A stretch of DNA of 64,000 nucleotides from Bacteroides mediterraneensis (lineage in GTDB: Bacteria > Bacteroidota > Bacteroidia > Bacteroidales > Bacteroidaceae). This document shows, piece by piece, positions 55,209-63,867 of this stretch. The stretch is taken from assembly GCF_900128455.1 (NCBI RefSeq), contig NZ_LT635783.1, forward strand, positions 2,785,520 to 2,849,519, given 5' to 3'. How positions within the stretch are numbered: position 1 is the first letter of the stretch; each line of letters opens with the position of its first letter. The notes beneath the pieces are model-generated. The model was not told the DNA's origin and made no database searches. It saw only the letters and a program-made list of their open reading frames with translations. The position numbers were made by a program, and so were the translations under genes.

Positions 55209-55250
55209 AGCCAACACTTTTATAAAAAAAAGATGTTGGCTTCTTTTATT
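55209..55250 (+). terminator. Terminator after the membrane/Cas2-like pair
   Basis: AGCCAACA/TGTTGGCT stem with a long A/T loop, followed by TCTTTTATTTT. A third fibre-module repeat lies just beyond, at 55275-55290. Confidence 0.65.
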
Positions 55251-55327
55251 TTAAATAAGCCAATTAGATCTCTCTAGCTTGGTAAGTTTAGAATAAGTAA
55301 AAATAAATTTTATTGATTGATACTTGA

Positions 55328-55351
55328 GTCTTGCAAGATATCTTGCAAGAC
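55328..55351 (+). terminator. Perfect 24-bp palindrome with T-run
   Basis: GTCTTGCAAGAT and its exact complement, no loop, then TTTGTCTTTTTA. It works as a terminator ahead of the lysis genes, or as an operator for the promoter that overlaps its T-run. Confidence 0.6.
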
Positions 55352-55397
55352 TTTGTCTTTTTATGCTACCTTATGGCACTATACTTTTGAGAAAAAC
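55352..55397 (+). promoter_or_regulatory. Candidate late promoter, copy 2
   Basis: TTTGTCTTTTTA, 18 bases, TACTTTTGAGAAAAAC, as at 46675-46720. The holin-like gene starts 12 bases after it. Confidence 0.5.
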
Positions 55398-55408
55398 ACA
55401 AAATAAAC

Positions 55409-55852
55409 ATGGAAAAATATGTAGAATTTATCACACAAGACATCCGCTCAGGCGTGATGATCATCTTTATTTGCTTAGTACTGATTTGCAGCGTTTGTTT
55501 GCTGGATTTATGGACAGGGATCGATGCAGCCCGGGCTAACAAAGAAAAAATCTGTAGTCGGCCACTGCGTAAGACCGGTACTAAAATTGTCGATTACTTC
55601 AGGTTATTGTTGTTCTTCATTATGATTGATATACTGGGATTGTGTTTCCCTTGGTATAATCTACCCTATGGAGCAATCATTGGGACTCTTGGCGTGATGA
55701 TTGTAGAAGGTTTATCCATCATTGAAAATCTTCGAAAGAAAAAGAGTCATGCAGCCGAAGTTGCAGATATGGCCGTTCGCATCATGGAATGTGCTACACC
55801 GGATGAAGCTCAAAAGATTATCAAAACGATTAAGGAGGGCGTGAAAAGATGA
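55409..55852 (+). CDS. Phage holin-like protein
   Basis: 147 residues with three hydrophobic segments (about 12-32, 62-80 and 83-101) and a polar C-terminal tail, like the holin_4-type proteins of Bacteroides phages. It would form the inner-membrane lesion that releases the endolysin. It is followed with a 4-base overlap by the lysozyme-like gene, the classic lysis order. Confidence 0.75.
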   Translation: MEKYVEFITQDIRSGVMIIFICLVLICSVCLLDLWTGIDAARANKEKICSRPLRKTGTKIVDYFRLLLFFIMIDILGLCFPWYNLPYGAIIGTLGVMIVEGLSIIENLRKKKSHAAEVADMAVRIMECATPDEAQKIIKTIKEGVKR

Positions 55853-56262
55853 AACAGTTACCACGAGGCCTACGGAATAACAATCCAGGCAATATCCGCA
55901 ATTCAGATGCTACCGACTGGCAGGGTGAAGTTCCTGCATCTAAGAAACAAGACAACACCTTCGAAGAATTCGAAGACATGTCACATGGTTATCGGGCTTT
56001 GATCAAGCTGCTGCAGAACTACCGTCGTAAGTACGGATGTCAGACGATTGCAGACTTCATCAGCCGTTGGGCACCCAGAACCGAAAACAACACATCCGGA
56101 TACATTTCTCGCGTATGCAAGGAAATGCAGGTACCGACTATCTACGTTCCGGATGTAGAGGATAAGGCAACCATGTGCGCTTTTGCAGCTGCTATATCCC
56201 AGGTAGAGAACGGTGTTCCTGCCGTAATGTCGGATGTTGAATCAGGCTGGAATTTATTATGA
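55849..56262 (+). CDS. Lysozyme-like endolysin (structural-protein P5 type)
   Basis: 137 residues with the motif RGLRNNNPGNIR and a WAPRTENNTSGYISRVC segment of phage muralytic proteins related to PRD1 P5. It should cleave peptidoglycan during lysis. No signal peptide, so it depends on the holin. It overlaps the next gene by 4 bases. Confidence 0.8.
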   Translation: MKQLPRGLRNNNPGNIRNSDATDWQGEVPASKKQDNTFEEFEDMSHGYRALIKLLQNYRRKYGCQTIADFISRWAPRTENNTSGYISRVCKEMQVPTIYVPDVEDKATMCAFAAAISQVENGVPAVMSDVESGWNLL

Positions 56263-56738
56263 GATCATTTATTCTTACATTCTTTACAATTGTTTTTTGT
56301 TCGGTGTTTCTCGGTTGCAAGACAGGGAAACACCTTACTTCCGACAATCACACGCAGATCATCGTACATGATAAGCTGATACCGGTATTCAAGCCTGCGG
56401 ATTCCGCATCCATCCGGGCTTTGTTGGAGTGTGATTCAAATGGTAGGGTTGTGCTTTCCTGGTTGGATATGGTACAGTCGGAAAACGCACGCCTCTGGTT
56501 CAAATTGGATTCTATGGGTAATCTGATGGCGGACTTTAAGGTTCCTTCAGATACAGTATTCATACCAGGCAAAGACAGTACAATTATCCAAAAGACTGTG
56601 CAAATGGTAGAGGTGGAGAAAGAGCTTACGTCATGGCAAAAATTCTGTGTGGCGTTCACCGTTGTAGGGCTGATTCTCATTGTGTTGTTTGCATTTTTCA
56701 AAGTTCGTTCAATCTTAAAAAGCATAATATGGCAATAG
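56259..56738 (+). CDS. Probable unimolecular spanin
   Basis: 159 residues. Lipoprotein signal with lipobox LGC (FCSVFLGCKTGKHL) at the N-terminus and a membrane helix near the C-terminus (FCVAFTVVGLILIVLFAFF, about 127-146), the arrangement of a u-spanin that spans the periplasm from the outer-membrane lipid to the inner membrane. The middle is partly beta/coiled. The position right after the endolysin supports it. Its end overlaps the tape-measure start by 10 bases. Confidence 0.65.
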   Translation: MRSFILTFFTIVFCSVFLGCKTGKHLTSDNHTQIIVHDKLIPVFKPADSASIRALLECDSNGRVVLSWLDMVQSENARLWFKLDSMGNLMADFKVPSDTVFIPGKDSTIIQKTVQMVEVEKELTSWQKFCVAFTVVGLILIVLFAFFKVRSILKSIIWQ

Positions 56739-59700
56739 ACCAGATAGCGACCGTAGAGGTCCGGGTAAATGGCGAGGAAGCCAAGCAGGAACTCAAGAAT
56801 CTGGAGGCGATAGCATCCGGATTAAAAAAAGAACTGGCTGATGCTTACGAAGCTGGTGATACGTCTAAGATTAAACAGGTTACATCCGAGCTTCGTAAGA
56901 CTGAAGCGCAGATTAAGACGTTGAAAAAAGATACTACGGCGCTTACTGAGGTGATGAACAACCTTGATAAAGCGACGCCGAAAGAACTTCGTGCTACTCT
57001 GACGGCCATTAATCGACAACTAAACAGTGGTCACATCAAGCGAGGATCTGCGGAATGGAAATACTATCAGCAGCAGGCTAAACTGGTGACGGCCGAACTC
57101 CAGAAGATCAAGACGGAGGTGCAGGAAACCGAGAGCTGGATTTCTCGTTTCAATAACGGGCTGACGAAGTGGGGAGGTTTACTGGCGACTGGTGCTGCTA
57201 CACTCACCGGAGTTTCCATGGCATTGAACACCCTTCGTAATAACCGTGACTCCAAGGAATCCTCTCAGGCTGAGCTAAAAGCCTTGACTGGATTGGATGA
57301 TTCATCTATTCAGTGGCTTACCGAACAGGCAGAGAAACTGTCTACTACCATGGATGAATCTGGCTTACGTATCCGTCAGTCATCCGACGAGATTCTTCAG
57401 GCATATATGTTGGTCGGCTCTAAGAAGCCGGAACTGCTAAAAGATAAAGAAGCCCTAAACGCCGTTACTATCGAAGCCATGCGTCTGGCGGCGGCTGCAA
57501 AAATCGACTTGAAGGATGCTGTAACGGCTACTACCGTTTCTCTGAATATGTATGGCGAATCTGCTGATCAGGCGGCGCGTTACGTGAACGTACTGGCTGC
57601 CGGTTCTAAAGAGGGTGCAGCTGATGTATCGGCCCAGGCTGCCGCAATCAAGAATGCAGGTGTGGCTGCCTCCGGAGCTGGAGTAAGTATTGAACAGCTT
57701 CAAGGTACAATCCAGATGCTGGCGGAGAAAGGGCTGGAGGCAGAGCCGGCAGGTACCGCACTTCGTAAGTTCTTCCTGGTATTACAGACTGGACCGGATG
57801 AAACGAATCCGAAAGTGGTTGGTTTACAGACTGCGCTCGAGAATCTGAATAAAAAGTCATTGTCAGCTGCACAGATCCAGACTATGTTCGGCGAAGAAGC
57901 CTACTCTGCCGCTACCATCTTGATAGATAATGCAGATAAGGTGCGTCAATATACCGAAGCCGTGACGGATACCAATATCGCTATGGAACAGGCAGCTATC
58001 AACTCTGATACCAACGAAGCTAAGATGGCGCAGTACCGTAATAGTATCAAGGAGGCAGGTATCGAGCTGATGGAGCGGCTTAATCCATCGTTATCACTCC
58101 TGACCGGATGGACAACAAAGATCATCGTGGCTCTTCCAAAACTGATAGATTGGTTTATAAAGTACAAAGGAATTATCATTACATCAACTGCTGCTATAAC
58201 TGCATATACAGTTACGGTAAACGCATCCACAATAGCTACCAAGCTGTACGAAACCTGGACAAAATTGGCAACAGTAGCAACACGAGGTTTCAATACGGTA
58301 CTAAAGGCAAATCCTTTTGGGTTAGCTGTAGCTGGTTTGACGGCTATTGCAACGGCTCTGATGACTTACGTGATTCCGAATACTCGGAAAGCCAAAGACG
58401 AGCAGAAGTCATACAATGAAGAATTGGAGAAAATGACTAAAATTTCAGATTCGTTTGTTGATATAAATAAGCGTGCTGATAATTTAAGCAAACTGAATGA
58501 TCGTCAGAAACAGAATCTTAAAACGGACGCTCAAGAGGAGTTGGCTATTATAGAGGATAAACTTACAAAAGAAGAGATTGCTTACAACGAACAGTTTGAA
58601 AAAGAAAAAAAACGTATTCAGGAGCGTGACGATATAAATGAAACTACTAGAAAAGTTCTGCTGAAGGGACTTGATGGTAAATTCAAAGCGCAAAGACAAG
58701 CGATTGAAGCTTTGGCTAAACAAAGGACAGAACTTCAAAATATCATTGATAAAATTCCTGATATAGTAACTCCGGTTGTGGATTCAGACCCAAATCCAAC
58801 TGAAGGCGGAAGCAATAGTTCTCCTGCGACAAAAGAAAATCCTCAGGTAACGGCAGAGAATAAACGGTACTACGATGAACTGGCAGACCTGAAGAAGTCG
58901 TACCTCGCCAGCGACGAGATGACACAGCAGGAATATAGTCAGTTTATGGAAGATCTGGAGATGCGTCACCTCGAGAACATGCTGGCCATTGCCGGACTGG
59001 AACCAGAGAAACGGCAACAGATCGAGCAGAAGATCCTCGAAGCACGAATTAAGTACAAAGAAGAGTGTGAGAAATTGGATGAAGAAGATGCTAAAAAATC
59101 ATCCGAAGAAGCGTTCACAAGGCTGGAGAAGCAATACCAGTTGGAGATAGAGAAAGCTACGCAAAAACATTATGACGGTTTGTCATCCGAGCAGGAATAT
59201 CGTCAGCAACTGATGGACATTCAGAATGAATATTATGATCAGGTACTTTCTTCTTCCGAAATTTCCGAAGAAAAGAAAGCTGAGATTATTGACAAAAAAC
59301 AGAAAGAGAGTCTTGAAAAATCTCGTAAAAATTATGAAGAAAATCAGCGTAAGGTAAGAGAGCAGCTTTCATTTGCGCAAAACATCGGACAACAATTTGG
59401 TGAAGCGTTTGCGGAAATGTTGACAGATTCAGAAACTTCTTTGGGCGACTTTATGAAGGAAACTCTAAAAATCATACTGGATAGTCTTCAGAAGATGATG
59501 ATAGCTTATATTGCTGAAACACAAATGAAGAATATAGCTACTTTGGGACTGGTCGGGATTGTTAAAGCTGCTGCTGAAATAGCATTGATAACAGCTGCAT
59601 TTCAGAGTGCAAAGGCTATAATCAGTGGATTTGAAACGGGTGGTTATACCGGTACCGGAAGACATGATGAGCCCAAAGGTATAGTCCATGCTGGTGAATT

Positions 59701-60052
59701 TGTCGCTAACCGTTATGCCGTGCAGAATCCGGCTGTTCGTCCGGTTCTGGACTTAATTGATCAGGCGCAACGGAACAATACCATCGGTAGCCTGACTGCA
59801 AAAGATGTTTCTGCGGTTTTATCAGGTGTTGCATCAACAACAAACAATACCTACTATCAGCAAAGTGTACCTGCTGATAACGGAATGTCTGTTATTATGC
59901 TGAAGGCGGTAAAGGTTATTGATTCACTTAATAAGAGATTGGATGAACCGATCTATACATATACTCGGGCTACTGGCAAGATGGGAGTAAACGAAGCTCA
60001 AGACTTGGTGGCTCGTATGAAAAACAATGTATCAAGGAGGATTAAATTATGA
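56729..60052 (+). CDS. Tail tape-measure protein
   Basis: 1107 residues from ATG 56729 (MAIDQIATVEVRVNGEE); an upstream reading extension to 56633 is discarded because it overlaps the spanin gene. N-terminal coiled coil (EEAKQELKNLEAIASGLK), a TP901-like region (LADAY... GSKEGAADVSAQAAAIKNAG), hydrophobic segments near 180 and 480-580, a second coiled coil, and a C-terminal GFETGGYTGTGRHDEPKG segment. It fixes tail length. The next gene starts within its last codons. Confidence 0.9.
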   Translation: MAIDQIATVEVRVNGEEAKQELKNLEAIASGLKKELADAYEAGDTSKIKQVTSELRKTEAQIKTLKKDTTALTEVMNNLDKATPKELRATLTAINRQLNSGHIKRGSAEWKYYQQQAKLVTAELQKIKTEVQETESWISRFNNGLTKWGGLLATGAATLTGVSMALNTLRNNRDSKESSQAELKALTGLDDSSIQWLTEQAEKLSTTMDESGLRIRQSSDEILQAYMLVGSKKPELLKDKEALNAVTIEAMRLAAAAKIDLKDAVTATTVSLNMYGESADQAARYVNVLAAGSKEGAADVSAQAAAIKNAGVAASGAGVSIEQLQGTIQMLAEKGLEAEPAGTALRKFFLVLQTGPDETNPKVVGLQTALENLNKKSLSAAQIQTMFGEEAYSAATILIDNADKVRQYTEAVTDTNIAMEQAAINSDTNEAKMAQYRNSIKEAGIELMERLNPSLSLLTGWTTKIIVALPKLIDWFIKYKGIIITSTAAITAYTVTVNASTIATKLYETWTKLATVATRGFNTVLKANPFGLAVAGLTAIATALMTYVIPNTRKAKDEQKSYNEELEKMTKISDSFVDINKRADNLSKLNDRQKQNLKTDAQEELAIIEDKLTKEEIAYNEQFEKEKKRIQERDDINETTRKVLLKGLDGKFKAQRQAIEALAKQRTELQNIIDKIPDIVTPVVDSDPNPTEGGSNSSPATKENPQVTAENKRYYDELADLKKSYLASDEMTQQEYSQFMEDLEMRHLENMLAIAGLEPEKRQQIEQKILEARIKYKEECEKLDEEDAKKSSEEAFTRLEKQYQLEIEKATQKHYDGLSSEQEYRQQLMDIQNEYYDQVLSSSEISEEKKAEIIDKKQKESLEKSRKNYEENQRKVREQLSFAQNIGQQFGEAFAEMLTDSETSLGDFMKETLKIILDSLQKMMIAYIAETQMKNIATLGLVGIVKAAAEIALITAAFQSAKAIISGFETGGYTGTGRHDEPKGIVHAGEFVANRYAVQNPAVRPVLDLIDQAQRNNTIGSLTAKDVSAVLSGVASTTNNTYYQQSVPADNGMSVIMLKAVKVIDSLNKRLDEPIYTYTRATGKMGVNEAQDLVARMKNNVSRRIKL

Positions 60053-61779
60053 CCAGATTATTCATCGACGGTCAGGAGGTTGTACTTTCTGAAAATTTTG
60101 AACTCGAATTGATAACAGAGAATCCGTATTTCACCCGCAATGGAGAATATACTTATGATATAGATATCGATTTGAGAGATCCTGGTAATCGGAGAATCTA
60201 TCAGAATATCAACAGGTCTGATGTCACAAAAGGACTAAAGAACCGTAAGGCGACATTAATGTCAGGAGCCCTTGAAATAATATCAGGTGTGGAGGTTGTT
60301 CTTTCGATTGAAAATTATACCGCTAAAATTCAGATCGTAGCTGGTAATTCCCAGTTGAATTACGAAGGGGGTGATACGGATATACGAAGTATGGTTCTTG
60401 ATGGGATTTCAATGACTTCGCAGCAGGCTATTGATACGTTATTCGGTAAATTTCCGGAAAACAACGTCGTATATCCGCCGGTGGTTAATTACACTGAATC
60501 GGACGGAAGTTTTTCGATATTAAACAACGTAGAGGTGGGCGAAGATATATCCTTCACAGATGTAGAAAACATATCTCCTCAGTATTATCTGTTGTATGTG
60601 ATAGAGAATTTGATAACGAAGTTAGGATTCACAAAGGGAATAAATGAGCTGGAGGATGATCCTGTATGGAGCAGATTATTTATCGTTAATCCATATAAGG
60701 ATTCAGTACTACAAGAGCTGCTGCCTGACTGGACGATAAATGAGTTTATTGAGCAGATTGAATTATACCTTGACTGTATCATTGTTATAGATAAGATAGA
60801 TAAAAAATTCAATATAATCAGTTTAAATAAATATTTTGAAAATCAGGATATTGTTTATTTAGACGATGTTGTTGATGACAGTACCGAAAAGACATACGAC
60901 GTGGATACGAATTATGCGTTTGCATATACTTATGTATCTTATGATTTACCCAGTGATGAATATTACAATTACCTGAAATTGAAAGAGGGTGTAAGAGAGA
61001 ATTGTTCTACTGTTTCCAGTCCTGAGTGGGATGATTTTAAAACCAAGTATGATCAGTATTATTCCGGCCCCTATATCTTACATTCAGAAGACTATGGGCT
61101 TGATTATGTTGTTACCGATTATTCTGTTTCTGGAGAAACCAAAAAAGGTCTGATAATCGTTGACCGATTCAAGGATGCGGGTAATTTAGATTCACGGGAT
61201 AAAAGTTCATTCCAGATTGTACCTGCTGAAGTCGAAAAAATAGAAATACATAGTACTACAGGTGGACGCTACCTGATTGGTCCGGCTGTAAAAAAGTTAA
61301 GAGTGGATCCTGAAAGCACTGCCATTAATGATTTGATAAATAGTTCTGGCAATAATACAGATATCCCTGACAGGCTGTATGTCGGTATTTATTATGGTAT
61401 ACAAAAAGCATTAAATCGAGGTCCTAATGAATACCCAGGTGAGTATTGGGATAAAATGCCAATGGGTTCGAATGATAGATATTTCATTCAAAAACCGACT
61501 ACGCTTGGCGGTGATCAGAGTATTCTTACCTTGCCCGATTATACAATTACCCTGGATGGAGATAATGGTTTGTTTAATAGAGTCTATAAGAATAAACGTG
61601 AGATAGATACTTCAGTCGAATATACTTTTCAGTTTTTGACGAATAAAGTATATGACCTAAATAGGATTTTTGTCATACGCAATAAAAAATACTACTGTAA
61701 AGAAGTACACTATAAAATAACGCCTAAAGGTATGGATAAAATAGCAGAGGGCATTTTTTATCTTGCAGATTCTGAATAG
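60049..61779 (+). CDS. Tail-tip or baseplate protein
   Basis: 576 residues, beta-rich. The start MTRLFIDGQEVVLSENFELEL and the repeat-like strands fit a distal-tail or tail-associated protein placed straight after the tape measure. No enzymatic motif recognised. It ends in TAG, 49 bases from the stop of the convergent integrase gene. Confidence 0.65.
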   Translation: MTRLFIDGQEVVLSENFELELITENPYFTRNGEYTYDIDIDLRDPGNRRIYQNINRSDVTKGLKNRKATLMSGALEIISGVEVVLSIENYTAKIQIVAGNSQLNYEGGDTDIRSMVLDGISMTSQQAIDTLFGKFPENNVVYPPVVNYTESDGSFSILNNVEVGEDISFTDVENISPQYYLLYVIENLITKLGFTKGINELEDDPVWSRLFIVNPYKDSVLQELLPDWTINEFIEQIELYLDCIIVIDKIDKKFNIISLNKYFENQDIVYLDDVVDDSTEKTYDVDTNYAFAYTYVSYDLPSDEYYNYLKLKEGVRENCSTVSSPEWDDFKTKYDQYYSGPYILHSEDYGLDYVVTDYSVSGETKKGLIIVDRFKDAGNLDSRDKSSFQIVPAEVEKIEIHSTTGGRYLIGPAVKKLRVDPESTAINDLINSSGNNTDIPDRLYVGIYYGIQKALNRGPNEYPGEYWDKMPMGSNDRYFIQKPTTLGGDQSILTLPDYTITLDGDNGLFNRVYKNKREIDTSVEYTFQFLTNKVYDLNRIFVIRNKKYYCKEVHYKITPKGMDKIAEGIFYLADSE

Positions 61780-61828
61780 AGTTTTCTTCATATTTTTTGT
61801 AGGTATTCGTTGTGAAACGGATACTCTA

Positions 61829-62995
61829 CTAAAATTCTCCTTCAAAATGCTTGGTCTCTTCATGTACCGTCATATTGCTACCCTTCAGATACTTATTGGT
61901 TGTGGAGATATCCGCGTGGCGCGCCTGGTCACGGGCAATGACAATACCTTCAGCATTGGCCAGGTCACGTATTCCTGAATCTTTCAGGGAGTAGAATTGA
62001 TAACTGTCTGGGAATCGAAGTTTTTCACGTACCTTATTAAAGTAATTTCTGTAAACTTTAGTGGTTACTTTATTTTTTGAGGGCTTGAAACCTTTACCGA
62101 ATAGATAATAATTTCCAGGGTTGCTGAAAACATCAAGATCAAGCATTGCTTTAATGAGTTTGTCATTCAAACCGACCATGCCGTCTTTGCGGTTCTTGCT
62201 GATGCTCGATGCGATGAATACCTTTTGTTCCTTCAAGTAGATGTCGGACAGCTTGATGTTGGTTATTTCGTCCGGACGGATAAAGGTATAATAAGCGAAC
62301 TGGCACAAGAACAAAAAGTACGGATTCTCTTTCTTGAGGTATTTCTTCAGCTTTTGTATATCGGTAGACGATAGGGCAGACCGTTTTTTTTCCTCTTCCT
62401 GTAACATGCGGATATTCTCTACCGGATTCTTGATAAGGTACTGCTTTTCCATCATCCAGCTGCAAAGTGAAGACAGCCAGGTACGATAATTGTTTCGGGT
62501 TCTGGCTGATGAATCACGGTCGAGCAGTACATAATCTAAGAAGTCAGATATAAAAGACTGGTCAATCTGATATGCATATACGATTGCTGGGATGTGCTTC
62601 GCCGTGTATTCTTCAAATACTCGCAGGCGCTTCTCGTAATCCTTCAGAGTGTTCTCTTTGATGGTACCAGCCGCATACAGTTTTTCCAGATATATATGAT
62701 ACCTTTGGATAATATCTACATACGGGGTGTATTGCCTTGAATTCTCGACATCCGCCCATGGGTTCCATCCGGAACGGAGTTTGACATTAAGATTGGTGAT
62801 GATTTCATTAGCTCGACGACGGCGGTCTGAAACTTTGGCGATGCCATTAAGCATATACTTTTTTCTTTTCATTTTCTGCTCCAATGGGTCATAAGAATAG
62901 AAATCAATATACCAGTTATTACCTGTGTGGAGCTTGGGTTCTGTATAAGAAATTATACAAAAAACCGATGAACTTTTTCTTTTTGAAGAGTACAT
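61829..62995 (-). CDS. int: Tyrosine-recombinase integrase
   Basis: 388 residues. N-terminal arm-binding and SAM-like core-binding domains (RYHIYLEKLYAAGTIKENTL) then the catalytic domain with Arg in FIRPDEITNI, Lys in SKNRKDG, and QARHADISTTNKYLKG carrying the box-II His and the nucleophile Tyr. The usual HxLR is YSLKDSG, a variant of Bacteroides integrases. It catalyses exchange at the 25-bp core in tRNA-Trp. It is adjacent to the tRNA with a 29-bp inverted repeat just upstream (63002-63030). Confidence 0.92.
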   Translation of the reverse strand: MYSSKRKSSSVFCIISYTEPKLHTGNNWYIDFYSYDPLEQKMKRKKYMLNGIAKVSDRRRRANEIITNLNVKLRSGWNPWADVENSRQYTPYVDIIQRYHIYLEKLYAAGTIKENTLKDYEKRLRVFEEYTAKHIPAIVYAYQIDQSFISDFLDYVLLDRDSSARTRNNYRTWLSSLCSWMMEKQYLIKNPVENIRMLQEEEKKRSALSSTDIQKLKKYLKKENPYFLFLCQFAYYTFIRPDEITNIKLSDIYLKEQKVFIASSISKNRKDGMVGLNDKLIKAMLDLDVFSNPGNYYLFGKGFKPSKNKVTTKVYRNYFNKVREKLRFPDSYQFYSLKDSGIRDLANAEGIVIARDQARHADISTTNKYLKGSNMTVHEETKHFEGEF

Positions 62996-63001
62996 TTTTT
63001 T

Positions 63002-63030
63002 ATTACGTTTTTCGAATTCGAAAGCGTAAT
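63002..63030. promoter_or_regulatory. Near-perfect inverted repeat upstream of int, containing a candidate arm-type site
   Basis: ATTACGTTTTTCGAATTCGA followed by AAGCGTAAT. The left half TTACGTTTTTCGAATT nearly repeats 21368-21382 on the other side of the prophage. It may regulate int and also be bound by integrase or excisionase. Confidence 0.45.
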
Positions 63031-63084
63031 ACGGTTTGACATTCAGAAAATTTGCGTCCCGATTTCGTCCTGGGGATAAACGAA

Positions 63085-63115
63085 CAAAAGCTGCAACTTT
63101 TTGAGTTACAGCTTT
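63085..63115 (-). terminator. Phage-supplied terminator of tRNA-Trp
   Basis: On the minus strand, AGCTGTAACT/AGTTGCAGCT stem with loop CAAAA, then TTTTG. It replaces the host terminator now left at 21264-21298, and the two are similar in design and sequence. Confidence 0.7.
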
Positions 63116-63122
63116 TTATCTC

Positions 63123-63147
63123 GGCACGGGAAGAGAGGCTCGAACTC
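63123..63147. repeat. Prophage attachment core inside tRNA-Trp
   Basis: 25 bases identical to 21300-21324, covering the tRNA 3' end through most of the T stem and loop. The base outward of the core on this side (63122) is C, so the encoded end is CCG and not CCA. Confidence 0.9.
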
Positions 63148-63197
63148 CCGACACTCGGTTTTGGAGACCGATGCTCTACCAACTGAGCTATTCCCGT
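63125..63197 (-). tRNA. tRNA-Trp (CCA anticodon)
   Basis: 73 bases. Acceptor ACGGGAA/TTCCCGT, discriminator G, D stem GCTC/GAGC, anticodon stem ATCGGT with loop CTCCAAA (anticodon CCA), T-loop TTCGAGC. The acceptor 3' end lies at the prophage junction. The terminal A of CCA is not encoded in the lysogen. A -7-like TACTTTTG (complement of 63209-63216) is 12 bases upstream. Confidence 0.93.
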
Positions 63198-63270
63198 GTT
63201 TGCGGTTGCAAAAGTAGTACAAATTTTGGAAACCGCAAGAGATTCTGCCAAATATTTTACCTTCTTTTCC

Positions 63271-63867
63271 TCACAACAAAGATAAACGGCTGAACATAAG
63301 GCGATAATATTCTGCTTTTTTTTCCAACTTCAATGGATAGGCACGACTGGAAGAAGGCATCCGAAACAAAGATAATTTACGATCCCTGAAATAAAACGTG
63401 CTCTCTCCTCCCACCGTCGGCTCTTTTGCCTCCATTTGCTCACACAATACATCCGTTGCTTTCTGCCCGGTAGTGACTACTGCCCGACATGCAGGAAGTT
63501 GCTGAAGAAGCAAGCCTATATCGGTAGGAGTAACCACTTCCAGAAACTTATCAGAAGCATTGTCTTGCAATCTGCGGACACACGAAGCTGTATCATACAA
63601 GGCAATCCCCTTTTCTTGCAGAAAACTTACAATACGTGCCTTGTCAAATACTTTTTCCGGACTGAGAAAATACTCCTTATCCTCAAAAAAGATAAGCCCG
63701 AAAATACGCCACATATCATTCTGGAGATTCGGATAGAAGAAATCCATGCTCCACCGTTTCTTCTGTGGAGGAAAGCTTCCTAACATCAACAAGACCGCAT
63801 TCTCCGGCAGAAAAGGTTCCAGCGGATGACATTCCACTCCTGAAAGCAGATTCTCGTTCACTGTCAT
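63271..63867 (-). CDS. Uracil-DNA-glycosylase-fold protein
   Basis: 198 residues. The LMLGSFPP motif at the N-terminus and MPSSSRAYP near the C-terminus match glycosylase-superfamily loops; a central VVTTGQKATDVL strand-helix fits the fold. Likely excises uracil or a related mismatch base, though no activity is proven. It is host DNA, beside the tRNA, and its start overlaps the stop of the upstream gene by 3 bases (ATGA context). Confidence 0.7.
   Translation of the reverse strand: MTVNENLLSGVECHPLEPFLPENAVLLMLGSFPPQKKRWSMDFFYPNLQNDMWRIFGLIFFEDKEYFLSPEKVFDKARIVSFLQEKGIALYDTASCVRRLQDNASDKFLEVVTPTDIGLLLQQLPACRAVVTTGQKATDVLCEQMEAKEPTVGGESTFYFRDRKLSLFRMPSSSRAYPLKLEKKAEYYRLMFSRLSLL

Larger units (their letters stand above)
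21300..63147. mobile_element. Integrated siphovirus-like prophage
   Basis: Bounded by 25-bp direct repeats (21300-21324 and 63123-63147), one of which is the 3' end of tRNA-Trp. It contains minus-strand repressors at one end, a minus-strand integrase at the other, and a plus-strand series of early, replication, head, terminase, portal, tail, lysis and tape-measure genes. Unit length core to core is 41,823 bases, including a 2,823-base IS21-family insertion plus its 8-bp duplication. A stop codon in the large terminase and the IS make lytic growth without help unlikely. Confidence 0.93.

Noticed and set aside
21300-63147. Mu-like transposable phage
   Set aside because: There is no phage transposase; the only transposase belongs to an inserted IS, and the ends are tRNA attachment cores with a tyrosine integrase.
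63003-63251. Small gene over the tRNA-Trp and int upstream region
   Set aside because: The frame crosses the tRNA, the terminator and the att core; it is translation of RNA and regulatory sequence.
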